64,000 nt of DNA from Sanguinoderma infundibulare (taxonomy: Eukaryota; Basidiomycota; Agaricomycetes; Polyporales; Polyporaceae), in contig JAVLRN010000002.1 of assembly GCA_032821775.1 (NCBI GenBank), forward strand, positions 3,596,001 to 3,660,000, written 5' to 3'. Below the pieces are notes generated by a model. The model made no database searches and was not told the DNA's origin. It was given only the letters and a program-made list of their open reading frames with translations. The position numbers and the translations under genes were made by a program. Below, piece after piece: positions 36,044 to 47,459 of the stretch. Within the stretch, counting starts at the first letter, position 1; every line of letters starts with the position of its first letter.

Positions 36044-38240
36044 CTAGACGGACTCGGCATCCTTCGACATGCTACTTCTTTGTGGCACAGATAAAGCACG
36101 AGCGTCGAATACGGAGTGTTGACGGGAGCTGGCCAAGTCCGACAACGCGGACTGGGGAACGCGGCCCATCGTCTGCACAGCAGACACCAGCGACGCCAAG
36201 CCCGTAGTGGGACCAGGACGGTTCCGGTGCTCGTTATCCCACGAGGAGTCGTATGCAGGCGGGAGTCGTCCTGAGTCGGAACGGGTGAGCCCGCTTAGCG
36301 TGCCGCCATCGTGGTGTCGGAGGGAGGCGTCAGTTGACGAGCTGAGGAACTCAGGGGAATTGGGTTGCACGCGTGCTTCGGAGACAGGAGCGTCGGAATG
36401 CTCCTCCCACGAGCCGGAAGCTGGACGATGGTGAGTGGACTATCGCCTTCTTCACCCGGACGGACACTCACGTTGCCATCCCGGAGTCAAGCCTAGCCTG
36501 TTCGGGGAGAGCGTATCCCGTTCGCCAGCGACATACGTGGATTGACGGCGGTAACTGAAACGGTGGTCTCCAAGTGTTCCCTGACTCCCCTTTCTTCGCC
36601 TCCAGAGGAGGAAGCTCGCTAGTACGGTTGCGACCAGGACCACGACGCCTCCGACGACTCCCCCAATTAGAGATGCGCGCCGCTTTGAGGTTGCGTTAGT
36701 ACTAGCTGCGAGGTTTGCATCCGAAGTTTGGGCTTGGTCGCTTGACGTGGAACTCTGATGCATGGAAACAAAAGAGGTGAGAAGACGGTGTGAGAATACA
36801 GAAGATGAAACAAACCGTGGTGGTAATCAATGTACTTACTGCACTCAAACCCCCACTGGAATGAGACGCAGCGACCGCTGCCGTGACACTAGTAGCAATG
36901 GTGCTTGGCCCAGCGGTAGCAATGGACGAGGGCACCTGATCGGAGCAATGGTTAATATACAATATACGGCGTGGTGTAACTCGATGCAAACGCACGTCGG
37001 AAGCAGTCGCTGACGTCACGCCTGGGCTTGAGGTTACGGTTGCAGTAGAAGACTGATCAGAGCAATGAGCAAGGTTGATCATGGTGATACGCAAAAAACT
37101 AACTGGAGTGGAAACCACACTGGAAGAAACTAACGCGGTTGACACCGCCGTGCTCGTACTGGTTGTCACCACGATGGCAGTAGAGGACGATGGCGTCTGA
37201 CCGGGGCAGCGCGTCAACACAGCGCCGTTGTTGGCCGCGTGCTCGCGTTCTACGTTCTCCTTGGTCCACACGCTGAATAAATGAATGGCTTCAGTAAAAC
37301 TGCAATAAATGGTGCGCATGTGTAGGTGCTCACTAAAACCTGGGTTTGTGGTAATGCGTGAGATAAATGTGTATCGCACAGACCGGACATCACAGCCCTC
37401 ACCATGGTCCATCATCCCAGGTATTGTAAAGGAAATCATCGATTCGTATGTTCTCGTTACATACGGCGCGTTGCATAGTGGTGGAGAGCCTACAAGCAAT
37501 GGCAAAATGGGGCTATCGTCATGATGTTCATGAACGTAATTCTCGAAATGACTCACACATGATTTGTCGCATTACCGCAATTTCCTGAGTATTCTTCCCA
37601 CGTGCCCACCGCTGCATAGTTGCGTTACGATAACAGCGCAGCGAAAAGAGTGATCATTGCTCTCTCACCTGCGTCGATCCCATTACCAGTCGGTGGATCC
37701 TGCTGACAGCTATACGCAGTTATAAGCGTGGATGTTCTCGCAACCACCAGCTCGGACGCATACTGACTTCATGCATAACATGCTGAGTTGCCAAGCAACC
37801 GAATTACAGCAGCATTCAGCTAAAACATTCGAATGAAGTGCCGCATGCGCCTGATACAACTCAAATACGCACCCACTTGGTCATCGCATTGATCGCCTGG
37901 GGTCGTTGTTCTGAATGTTCCTACTTGATCTAGGAGCCATCATGACAAAGGGGTGAACTACATCGCTGAAAGGAGAGTAGCACAGATCACTCACAGTCAT
38001 TGTTGCAGATTTGACGGAGACGCTGATAGGTTTCGCCTAGGCAAGGGGGGAAACTGTTCACGGGAAGAGTAATGAATATAAGTGAAGGGATAACTCACAG
38101 GGTGTTTCGCCGATGACGGTCGTGTACCAATCTAGCTGTGTACTGACGCAAGCGGTGTTGCCTGCTTGCACAAGATGGAACCATTGTCCAGCGACGACAA
38201 TTGCCGCGGCTAGGGCAAGACGCGACAGTAACCGGACCAT
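36044..38240 (-). CDS. Single-pass surface TM protein, right-arm copy (intact)
   Basis: Minus-strand exons 38240-38099, 38036-37995, 37929-37873, 37819-37768, 37709-37669, 37611-37557, 37489-37403, 37272-37104, 37052-36996, 36935-36840, 36754-36472 and 36420-36044 agree in phase and give 485 aa, the longest of the copies. Signal peptide about 1-26, Cys-rich ectodomain (ETPCETYQRLRQICNND; ECCCNSVAWQLSMLC), Ser/Thr-rich stalk, TM helix (IGGVVGGVVVLVATVLASFL), then WRRRK and a Ser-rich tail with PPAYDSSWD. It is the best reference for the family here because it keeps the normal acceptor before the TM exon and the full C-terminus. The F-box gene lies upstream in the same orientation, as in the other units. 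Confidence 0.75.
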
Positions 38241-39145
38241 CAGATGAGCCGCGCAGGGTGACTGGAAAGCGTCTGAGTAACACAACAAAGTGCACTATGG
38301 ACTAAAGCGGGGATGTAGAAGGAAGCAAAGCACAAAAGAGGGGAGAAGAAGGACGAGAGGGATAAAGGGATGAGCGATGCCAGCGAGGCCTCCTCCACCG
38401 CTGACGCTGTCAGCAGTAGGGCAGTCCAACATGACAGTGATGAACAAGATCCAAGTTCAAAAGCTGCGTCTGTACTTCCGATTTAAACGAAATCACTACG
38501 GGGTTCGGATCTCCGAAGGAGTCGGTGCCCTGACAGGTCAAGTCACCAGTCTACCTTATTTGTCTTGCACCGAGCATGGCCCTACGTGTTCTGCAGGTGG
38601 TGCAGTCCTATGGATCAGATGATCAGCCAATATACAGCCGCCTAATGAGCGTACTTGACTCGTAAGAAGAGCGTACGCCGCGCTATCAAGCTTGAGGGCT
38701 CTGTCCAAGGGTGATACGTCAAGTCCCAAGTTCGTTCGATGGTTGGCGTCATGATCCTCTAGAGCCTCGCAGGGCTATAACACGATACCTCGAGCAGAAG
38801 TATGCGTTGTTGGTTGACATGCCAGCCTGAGGCAGATCGCCGCCAACTGAGCTGCCACAGGGTTACCAAATAGTGGTCAACAAACAAAGCTAAATAAGCC
38901 ATTCTGCACCTGAGCGGAGTGAGTTATTCAATCGATCCCTGGTCCACCGCCAGCTTGGGCAAAGTATCCAAACATATGCATCCAACTTGAAGGGAAGGGA
39001 GGTGATCGGGCGGACGACACGTCAAAAGCAGCACCGCCGCCATCCGGGGGCGGCAGTCGCCATACTTATACAAACCTTCATCTTTCAAATTCGTGGTCCA
39101 TATAGAAGTACAATGCTTAGAACGACTTTACAACCTTCAACAAGC
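38241..39145. other. Intergenic within right arm
   Basis: Mirror of 2282-3186; no gene seen. Likely the TM-gene promoter and F-box 3' region. Confidence 0.5.
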
Positions 39146-40435
39146 TCAGGACGACTTTTCCACCTTTAACAAGCCTAGGGCACTCAACCCAGGTAACATC
39201 TCCTTGACCTCCTCCCTGCTCGATGGCACGTCGGATCGAGTCGCTACAGTCACCATCTCCAACAACGGATACGCCTCCCGGTCCGCGAACATCCCGTCGA
39301 GGGCGGCGAGATCCCAGTACTCCGTTCCTGTCGTGTGACAGCGGTATCGATTCACGCCGCAATCCACGGTGACGGAGCGCACAGTAGAGGGCACGGACGC
39401 GAACGTCGCAGCCATCATACCGAACTGGGCAGACGAGGGTACAGGACTGTACACAACCGGCTGCAGCGGTCGGCGGTTGGGCATACATATGATGAGGGAC
39501 TCCAGGCTCGTGCACGAAGACAGCGCTTTGCCAAGCCTCTGGCAAGTCAAGATGACAGCTATGATTGACGGCGGTAAGTGTACATGGTAACGGTCGCGGG
39601 AACAGATTCACGTACCCTGCTCGTTTCCATATCCTTTAGGTTGTATCGAGGTTCGCAATCCGAGTCGAAGGTCTACGATGCTTGCGCCAAAGTGTGCGAG
39701 GAACGTCTGCAGCTTCTCGACCGAGGCATGGAATTGCCAGCTCGCGATATCGGCAGAGAACGATTGCAGCGCGCCGGGGAGAAGGACGAGTTGGAGATAG
39801 TGCCAATTTCCCGGCGACGTAGCGATCCCTTCGAGGACTATCCTTCGAATGTTGAGGGTTGGCGAGAGCTGCGCTGTTTGGACGGGCCAGTCCCGATCAC
39901 TCTCCGGCAAGGAATTGAAAGACGCAGTGTCGAGTGAGGGGAAGTGAGAGAGGAGGCGGTATAACGCAGCCCATTGTCCTGGGAAGTTGCAATCACTGGC
40001 CTCGAGGCGGAACTGCCTCAACTGCGGGGCGAGGGGGGCTGGTGTGGGAGGGGTAGTGTCGTCCCAGAGGAGACACTCCACGGATCCAAGTCGAAGCTTG
40101 TGTAAACTGGTGAGCTTGTGAAGGACCGACAGCAGGGCGTGGCAATCAATTGTGTCCAGCCGGTCGTCGAAAACTGTGTATCCCCACAGGGTGAGATAGC
40201 CAACGTAACGAGCGATGTGTGGATGAGCGTCCAAGAATGTATCCAGTTGAAGGATGTGGTCACTTCGACGGAGCTTGACGTCAAGGTCTGCGAACAGCTG
40301 GGGAGAGGAGATGGCGCGCCATTCCTTGGACACCAGCGAGCAGGACAGCAGGGCGGCTCGGCTCATGAAGTACGGTTCGTTGTTCAAGCAGTCGATTACA
40401 TGGTAGAGAAGTTCGGGAGGTAACCTTCTGGCCAT
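39146..40435 (-). CDS. F-box protein, right-arm copy
   Basis: Minus-strand exons 40435-39616 and 39558-39146 (410 aa), with the same intron position as the left copy. It starts MARRLPPELLYHVIDCLNN, an F-box, and continues with the same LRR-like body. There are no stops or frameshifts. Differences from the left copy are scattered and mostly conservative, with in-frame indels, the pattern expected of two expressed paralogs. Upstream sequence to 40951 is shared with 448-973, so both genes carry the same ancestral promoter. Confidence 0.75.
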
Positions 40436-41064
40436 CTGGCCAGAGCGGGAGCGTTGGGACTGGGAGGAAAGATCGGTCAAGGAACGATGGCGAGGTACAG
40501 GAACTGCATGGTTACCAAACAATGGTCAACAAACATGACCAAATAAACTCAGGCTTGGCAGACTCTCGACTCTCGAGTAATGTTCTCAACAACTTCTTTC
40601 CTCTCCTTCAGCTCGCGCAGGGTATCGAACCATGGAACTCGAAGTTTTCAGTTTTATATGACCTTTGTAGCGACCCGCCGACCACCTTGCGTTCATGAAG
40701 TGCATTGACGTGATTGGACGGGCAGCACGTCAAACGCAACACCGCTTCCGCGGCAGTAGCCATATCCGTGCCTGCATCAAATCTTCCATGATGGTCTTGC
40801 TCCGCCCACTAATATCGCGTGCTTGAGTTTGAACACTTACGTCGTGCTTAGGCTCTAGGAAGTGCTTCTTGTTCTAGATGACCGAGTGAGTACTCAACTA
40901 GGATACATCGAAACTGGGTCTAGGTCTTAACGCGCGTTTTGACAGACAGCCTCGTTCCCCCACGTCCCAGAACGAGAGGTGGACATCAAAACTACTGTCA
41001 CCGCAGGTATGTAAAACGTCCTCAAATCATTGATAGTATATTCAGACATTTTAATCCTACGCAG
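40436..41064. other. F-box promoter region and right boundary of the inverted repeat
   Basis: Sequence up to about 40951 is the mirror of 448-973; beyond it sequence is unique. No ATG in frame with the downstream DUF6535 exon was found here, even allowing for the probable intron at 41007-41064. Confidence 0.55.
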
Positions 41065-43028
41065 ACGTTCCGAGACGAGATAGAAAAGCAGTATACGCCA
41101 GACGAGAAAGAGCGTGTCTGGTCGGAGGCGGCCGAAGCTGTCCAGACCTACCACGATGAAATGGTGGCCGCATGGGACAAGGAGATGGATACTCTCCTCG
41201 TCTACGTAAGCTTCTTGTTGCCCATTGCACTGGAGCTTCGACACTCACGCTGACGTATTCATACAGGCGGGTCTCTTTTCGGCGGTGCTTACCGCCTTCA
41301 ACGTTCAATCATACCAACTTTTGCAACCGCAGCCAGCAGACCCCATGCTAGCTGCGCTGCAGCAGATTTCTGCGCAGCTGAACAGCTTCACAGTCAATAC
41401 GCCATTCGTTAATGCCACCCAACAAGCACGCACGCTGGACGACACATCCTTCAAAGCCCCAACATCCGCAGTATGGATCAACACTCTTTGGTTCTCTAGC
41501 CTCGTATGCAGCCTCGCCTCCGCCTCCATCGCCTTGATGGTCAAGCAGTGGCTAGACCAGCTCCGAGTCGGGCTCTCCGGCACCTCCAGAGACAGCGCGC
41601 GGCTCCGCCAGTACCGCCTCAACGGCATCCTCAAGTGGCAAGTCGGCTCCATCATTGTCGTCCTCCCCATCCTCCTCCAGCTCGCCCTCTTCCTCTTCCT
41701 CGCCGGCCTCGTCATCCTCCTCTGGACCCTCCACGGCACCGTCGCGGCGGTAACTTCGACCCTCGTCGGCATCCTCGTCCTTTTCTCCGTCGCCGTCACC
41801 GTCCTACCCACGTTCCAATGGGACTGCGCGTACCAGTCTCCGCAGGCGCTCTTCGTGCACGAGCTCCTCCGCTTCTGGTGGAACCACGTCCGCCGGAGCT
41901 TCTTCGCCTTTCTCCGCGCGTTCTTCCCCTCATGGCGGCTGCCTGCCCACCCACCGCTCAATGCGTATTCCGCCAGCCTGCACCGGTTCCTGCTGAGCAT
42001 CCAGGACAAGCTCGCGTGGGTGACGTCCGAGGCGCCGGTGATGCCGACGTGGCGCGGGCGGGAGCAGCTCGCGATCTCGACCCCCGCGACAGCGCAGGAC
42101 CTCGACCGGCACGTCGCGGTCATGGCGTACACAACGACGTTCGCATCGCGGTACGTCAAGCGGGTGAACGTGCTCTTTCCGGACCTCGGACAGAAGGAGG
42201 TTCCGCGGTACTTCGACACCATCCGCTCTGCGCTGAGGCGCCACTGGTCGGGGCCGCTCTCGTCGCGGCGGGTGGGGAACGTGCTACACCACCTGCCGCT
42301 GTATGCGCTGCGCTACATGCTCTCGGTCGAGTTTATCGATCGGGACGCCAAGTGGCGCGAGGGCGTCCAGGCGATTCTGGTCCACCTGCGGTTCATGCCG
42401 CGCAAGACGGTCGACCGGCGTCTCTATCTCGATACTTTGTCCGCGCTTCTCGTCGATGAGAGCGACCGAGCAGACCGAGAATTAGTCAGGCAAGTGCTCA
42501 AATGGATCCTCCTGGACCTCCGGTACGCGCAGGATGTCAATGTGTACGCGCATGATACGATACGCAATGGTGCGTGGTGCAGATTCTAACATTGTAACCT
42601 GTTATGCGCAGTTCCCTAATCGATGCGCTCCAGTGGTATCGATATCCAAATGGTGGATCGAGCAGCTCCCGACCTCACCCACCTCCGAAGCCCCGCACGG
42701 CTACCTCTACGCGGCCGAGATCGTCGTCCACTGCATGCGCCTGACAGCATCCTCCCCTACGGCCATCGACCCCGAGTTCACGGCCTACGTCCACGGTCAC
42801 GGAATGCCCGCGCTCCAGTGCTTCTGCGACCTCCTCATGGCGCGGCAGCGCTCCGGAAAACCGCTCATTCGACAGTCCGACCACAGGGACGGGTTGCTCA
42901 TCTCGTCGATGACGATCGTGCTCCAGGCTGTGGTTGACTATGGGTTGGACATCGACGAGGTTCCGGAATTTTCGAGGCCGAGGCGGACAGGAACCGGCCT
43001 AACAGCGACGTTACGGAGGCTGCTCTGA
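41065..43028 (+). CDS. DUF6535-type multi-pass membrane protein, 5' end missing or unresolved
   Basis: Recognisable exons are 41065-41205, 41267-42569 and 42634-43028, in phase (about 612 codons visible). The block TFRDEIEKQYTPDEKERVW, then WDKEMDTLLVYAGLFSAVLT and AFNVQSYQLL, is the hallmark of the DUF6535 family, whose function is unknown. Three further hydrophobic segments follow near WINTLWFSSLVCSLASASIA, IIVVLPILLQLALFLFLAGL and LVGILVLFSVAVTVLP, and then a long cytosolic region. No ATG could be joined upstream; the first usable internal Met is at 41158. The 5' end sits about 100 bp from the inverted-repeat edge, so the duplication may have removed the first exon. Confidence 0.7.
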
Positions 43029-43258
43029 AACTGGTGGGATGGGCGTGTGTCGTAGCACAGCCATTCAGGTCTTCTTTTGTCCCGGACCTTGGCTCTTGGA
43101 GCGTCGTAAAGTCAAACCGAGGCTAACGTGAAGTCATCGATCACTATTCAACTCAATTACAGCATACAAACAACGTCCGCCCGAATCCAAAGTCCGCGCC
43201 CTAGTAATTCATCCAAGAAGAGTCGTTCGAAGTCAGTAGTAACCCGCCGTCGCCTGCT

Positions 43259-43833
43259 TTACAACCCGCACACGCTCGCGTCGACCTGCTTATACGTCAC
43301 CTGCACGACGCCGAGCTGGTCTGCCTGGCCGTGGGTGAGCGCGTTCATCGCCTCCTTGGCGATGTTGAAGCCCGAGCCGGCGTGGTCGATCGCGAGCACG
43401 TTGATCGACGTGTCCTCGTACGTCAGCTCCCAGCACGTCCCGCAGTTGGGCGAGTTCCACCCTGTTGAGACCGTGAGCAAGAACGTTTATGCCACACCGC
43501 GAGACTCAGACGCCGACTTACCAGCGACGGCTTCGGCACCACCGATGTAGGGGAAGTCGGGGAGGTCGCCAAACGTCCAGAATCCTGAGAGTATTCGAAT
43601 TGCACGGGTCAGCATGCGTCGCGGCGAACGTGGGCGCAAAGGGTCATACCCTTCGACTCAAGCCCGTATTGTCCGTTGGAGCAGGAGACGATATTGAGGG
43701 AGTCGGACGCCTGGTCGTAAATCGAGTCCCAGGTGACCTGAGCGGTGTATCCACGGGTCTCGAGCTCGGCGGGCACGGCGACGGCGGCGACGGCGAGGGA
43801 GAGCGCAGAGGCGAGGATGGTGAAGAACTGCAT
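43259..43833 (-). CDS. Cerato-platanin family secreted protein
   Basis: Minus-strand exons 43833-43650, 43584-43522 and 43461-43259 give 149 aa. Signal peptide about 1-20 (FFTILASALSLAVAAVAVP). The mature protein has the family features VTWDSIYD, SLNIVSCSNGQYGLESKG, FWTFGDLPDFPYIGGA, WNSPNCGTCWELTY and INVLAIDHAGSGFNIAKEAM, and ends in SVCGL. The four cysteines expected to form two disulfides are present. Cerato-platanins are small secreted expansin-like proteins that bind chitin oligomers and wall carbohydrate and can act as elicitors on hosts. Length and intron pattern are typical. Confidence 0.93.
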
Positions 43834-45466
43834 GGCGAGAGACGTGACGGTGGTTGTGAGAGGATGTGGTTTGAGAGGTGGATATACGAAGTGCAAACGC
43901 AAGTCGGGATGATTCGACCTGGTGAGCCTCAATCCACCGTGCACGTCCTTTTAACCTCCTCCTAGACGAGCGTCCAAGCAAAGTTCGGAGCGCTGCATGG
44001 TCAGCCTACGTTACAGCAGCTGCAGAACGCAGTTAACACCGCCTGGCCTGGCTCGGGGTAGTCCTGTCCGTGCGGTCAGGGGCTACCGCCGCGGATGGCG
44101 GTTGAGCTTCAGTCAGAGGTTGCAGGATGAAACGGTGAACAAGCCCAAGGAGGGCCACCACATGATACCAGAGTTTCACGCCGGGACGTCAAAACCGACA
44201 GACAAGTCTAGATAATGTCTCGAGCACTGTCAACACGCCGGTCTTAATCCAATCTCGCAAGTGCTAAATTTCTTGCCTGTGATATAGTCTCCATCCTCTC
44301 GGATGAGCCGAGAGAGTGTATCTGTAAATTGACGAATATCGATCGGGTTCGTATCGGCTGTGTTTACGAATGACTGCTTACCTAGCATGTTAGAGCTCCG
44401 CAGGCACTGGGTATAGACACCCACCATCGGCCCATCGTACAGTGTTTGGGAGGGAGGCGGTCTTCGTACCCCGGCAGCGCTGAGGCGTGCGAGGGCGGTA
44501 GTGGAACAGCCAGAAGTGGTAAAGTCGCTAATGCGACGCGTCATACGACCGAAGAGTGTAAACCTTAGAAGCAAGAACTGGTCAAATCAGACGGGGTGCA
44601 ACGTCTCGAGCGGCAGTCTTGTGGGCGCATACCTAACACATTGACAGCCACATGAACAAGGTCCGGGTTGAAGCGCTCCGATGGGGGACCGGCTGTGCGT
44701 CCGTTGACTCCTTCAAGAGCGTAGCTATACGCAGGTCTGAGGATGACGCGAGCCCGTGCGGAATATACCGCAAGCGAGACGCGAGAGGGTGGTATTTGGA
44801 GCAGGGAAGGCCGTGCTCATCAATGAACGTTGAACTATCAACGCACCGTTCCGCCTACTATTGATCATATCAACGCAGAGTTTCATCCCCACACCCTACG
44901 ATGTTGGCTCCTAATCCCGGCACTTCCATGGTTGTCGCAGAGAACACTTCAAGCAGGGATTTGGACGGGGGAAGTCCGTGTTGCTCCTGGACGCCGTGAT
45001 CCTCCCAATTCGTGTAACGTCTACACAGTTCACGGCTTCAAGGCTCTTCAAGGTCCTCCGCTGGGCGTTTGACTGTCAGACACATTTGGTTCCTGCGGCA
45101 GCTGAAAAATGGGACGTCGAGAGTTGAGAACGCGAGAAGCAATTTGATGTGAGCAGTCACTGAGAGAGCGCATCAAGCGCGCAACGGGCGCCATCGAGTT
45201 AGGACCCCCGAATAACCGCCCAGAGCTTAGGGGTCGAGATCACCGAAAATGGGCCCGCAGTAAGGCTGAACACGGGTGCGGGTCTTTTGGCGGGTAACCC
45301 GATCTGGACCCGCCAAAAACCTGCGGATCCGGGTGTCCTGGGTGCGGGTTACCCGTTATGCAGGTATCCTGCGGATCCGGGTAGGGCTTTGTGTATTTTG
45401 ACGCAAACCCGCAGGTACCGGTACTCACCCCAGGGTCTATCTGAGCTTCATCTATAACGATTCAGG
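43834..45466. other. Gene-poor stretch with a hairpin-rich repeat
   Basis: No gene could be supported. The minus-strand ORF 44230-44574 has no recognised domain. The part 45260-45435 is a low-complexity, acccg/cgggt-rich island listed separately. Confidence 0.4.
45262..45435. repeat. Low-complexity CGGGT/ACCCG island with hairpin and 15-bp direct repeat
   Basis: The stretch is built from cgggt, acccg and ggatcc words. An 11-bp perfect stem (ttttggcgggt, 45285-45295) pairs with 45308-45318 across a 12-base loop. The 15-mer cctgcggatccgggt occurs at about 45320 and again at about 45368. It lies just upstream of the DUF7918 gene. It resembles remnants of a non-autonomous element or a protein-binding array, but no target-site duplication could be defined. 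Confidence 0.6.
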
Positions 45467-46745
45467 ATGTTGCTCCTTGGATACGAAGTCTGGATCGTCT
45501 GCGACGGCAGGCCGTTACCGGAATACGACGTGAAAATTCAGGGCGACGGCAAGACAATTACATGCTACGTCCCCAGCGAAAGCGGCAAGGTGAGCACGCC
45601 AGGAAACATGTGAAACTAGCCACATAATGCTCATCCCTTCAAAGTTCTTCGAAATATATTGGCAGGATCACGCCAAACTGGAATCTATGAGTCTGGAAGT
45701 GCTGTTAGATGGGAGGAATGGCGGGACAGCCTTATCTCGACCAGGCTCACACAACAAGCTCGTTGGTATCGCAGCTTCTCCCACTACATTCCAACCTTAT
45801 CAGTTTGAAGACCTTGCTATCCATGGTGCGCCTTTTTGTTTGCCCTGCGGTCTATGTATCCCGACGCCATCTCCGTGCACCTCTATTGCACCTAGACTTG
45901 GCTGAATCTGGCGAGTCGCGCGACCTACAACATCTCGGAACTATAGCCGTTCATTGGCGTCGCGTAGTTCCACAGCAAATGGCGTCCATCGTTCGTGTCC
46001 CGTTTGATGAAATTGTCTCCGTCAGCGAATCCAGCAAGAAGATCGGCGCGCACAAAGTCAGGTTCGTAAACTATTCGCTGTGTTCTCCCAAGGGCATGCT
46101 TTTAATATGAAATGCGCTTAGCTTGGGACAGGAGATTCCGCTCAAACAACCATATAGAAGGCAACTTTTTACGGCAGTCAATCCAGCAGAGGGCTATTTT
46201 GCTTCTTTTGTTTTCCATTACAGGCCCTTGGGTATGTATCAGTACTCCTTCGGACGACCTACGGCTGACCAGCCTCAAAGCTCTTCTTCAAGCTCAAGAG
46301 ATAGCGCCACGTCCGATCCCCCCAAAAGAACCCGAAGCTCGCCATGATCCCGATACCGCTGGTGACAGTACATGCAAGCGAAGAGCATCTGTCAGCATCC
46401 AGAGATACGACGGCGGCCAACAGAAGAAACCCCGCGCTTCGTCCCCTGGCGAAGACATCAAGCCTACGCTCCATGTATCGGATTCGGATGGCGAAGACCT
46501 AGACACCTTGAAGGCTGAGATGCAAGCCTTGCAGGTGCGTGGATTCTTTATATTATTGTAGTTTGATTTCATGACTGGAGAGCGCTCAGGCTCAACTGAA
46601 GCGTATGGAGAAGAAGGTGGATCGAATACAGCACAGCAAAAGATCCTCTCGTTCACAGAAAGTTAAGGCGGAGAGAGCCTCGTCTCCGACCATGCCGAGG
46701 CGAACGATCTCCCGAGACTTCATCGATCTGACGTTGAGCGACTAA
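45467..46745 (+). CDS. DUF7918 domain protein
   Basis: Exons 45467-45589, 45645-45825, 45896-46061, 46122-46231, 46281-46534 and 46590-46745 agree in phase and give 329 aa. Family blocks visible are GYEVWIVCDGRPLPEYDVKI, ITCYVPSESGKFFEIYW, TIAVHWRRVV and FASFVFHYRPLALLQAQEIA. After residue about 205 comes a charged low-complexity region with a probable nuclear signal (CKRRASVSIQRYDGGQQKK), a coiled-coil-like LKAEMQALQAQLKRMEKKV and the end FIDLTLSD. DUF7918 proteins are frequent and uncharacterised in basidiomycetes. Acceptor AAAG at 46280 is weak but gives the conserved sequence. Confidence 0.78.
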
Positions 46746-47459
46746 CTCGTCTCGTCACCCTCCTTCGCTGCATAGGTCTTGACCCGTTTCCTGTGCTCCG
46801 GAACCCATTACCGCATACAAGCTCCCGGACTGTACCCTACGCTATCTCATATCGCGCACTAATGCACCTCCATCATCCTTGCCTCATTATCGTTGTCAAC
46901 TTCTGTGTGCCTGCACCGTGCACTGTCTTATTGTCCATCCAACCGCGTTTCTCACTGGTTCAACCCAATCCAATTCAGCTTTACAGTCACACTGCAGGTA
47001 CGTCATTGAGGCTGTTCGCAAGACCGCATCTCAAAACGCTCACCCATCCACAGCTTCCAGCGGCCGGCCTCTTTTGGACCCATTTCCTCCTTTCCGGTGT
47101 CTCGGACCTAGCACGGACTATAGAAGTGTTCCACGGTCTCACCATCGATGTCAAACCCAGGTACAGCCCATTGAGCAAGGCAGAATGACAAGAACAAAAC
47201 AGACACATGCCCGTTAACAAGCTCCGGACTTCTCGCGTTCTTCGTCGTGAATCTTCCCCCAATTATAACTTTCTCGGCCATCCGAAAGGATCATGGTGAG
47301 TGCATGTATCTGTACTTGCGCCGTGAGTACTGATTTAGACACAGATCATGTTCAGACGCGGAGTTCGCTGTGCCGCCGTTCACACGATTGTCGAAGCTGG
47401 CGATGCGTATAAGTAGGCAAGACTTGCCCATCACCGGGTGCTGCGATCCCACTTCGAAC
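46746..47459. other. Intergenic, promoter of amidohydrolase gene 1
   Basis: No gene seen. A TATA-like gcgtataagtag at about 47405-47416 lies roughly 50 bp before the ATG at 47460. Confidence 0.4.

Larger units (their letters stand above)
34330..40951. repeat. Right arm of the ~6-kb diverged inverted repeat
   Basis: Reverse-complement match to about 448-6925, with gene order reductase relic, tail, TM gene, F-box gene. The outer end at about 40951 is abrupt and abuts the first recognisable exon of a DUF6535 gene. The inner end is blurred by decay of the reductase relics. Arm sequences differ by many substitutions and by indels, including a deletion in the left TM gene, so the duplication is not recent. 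Confidence 0.88.
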
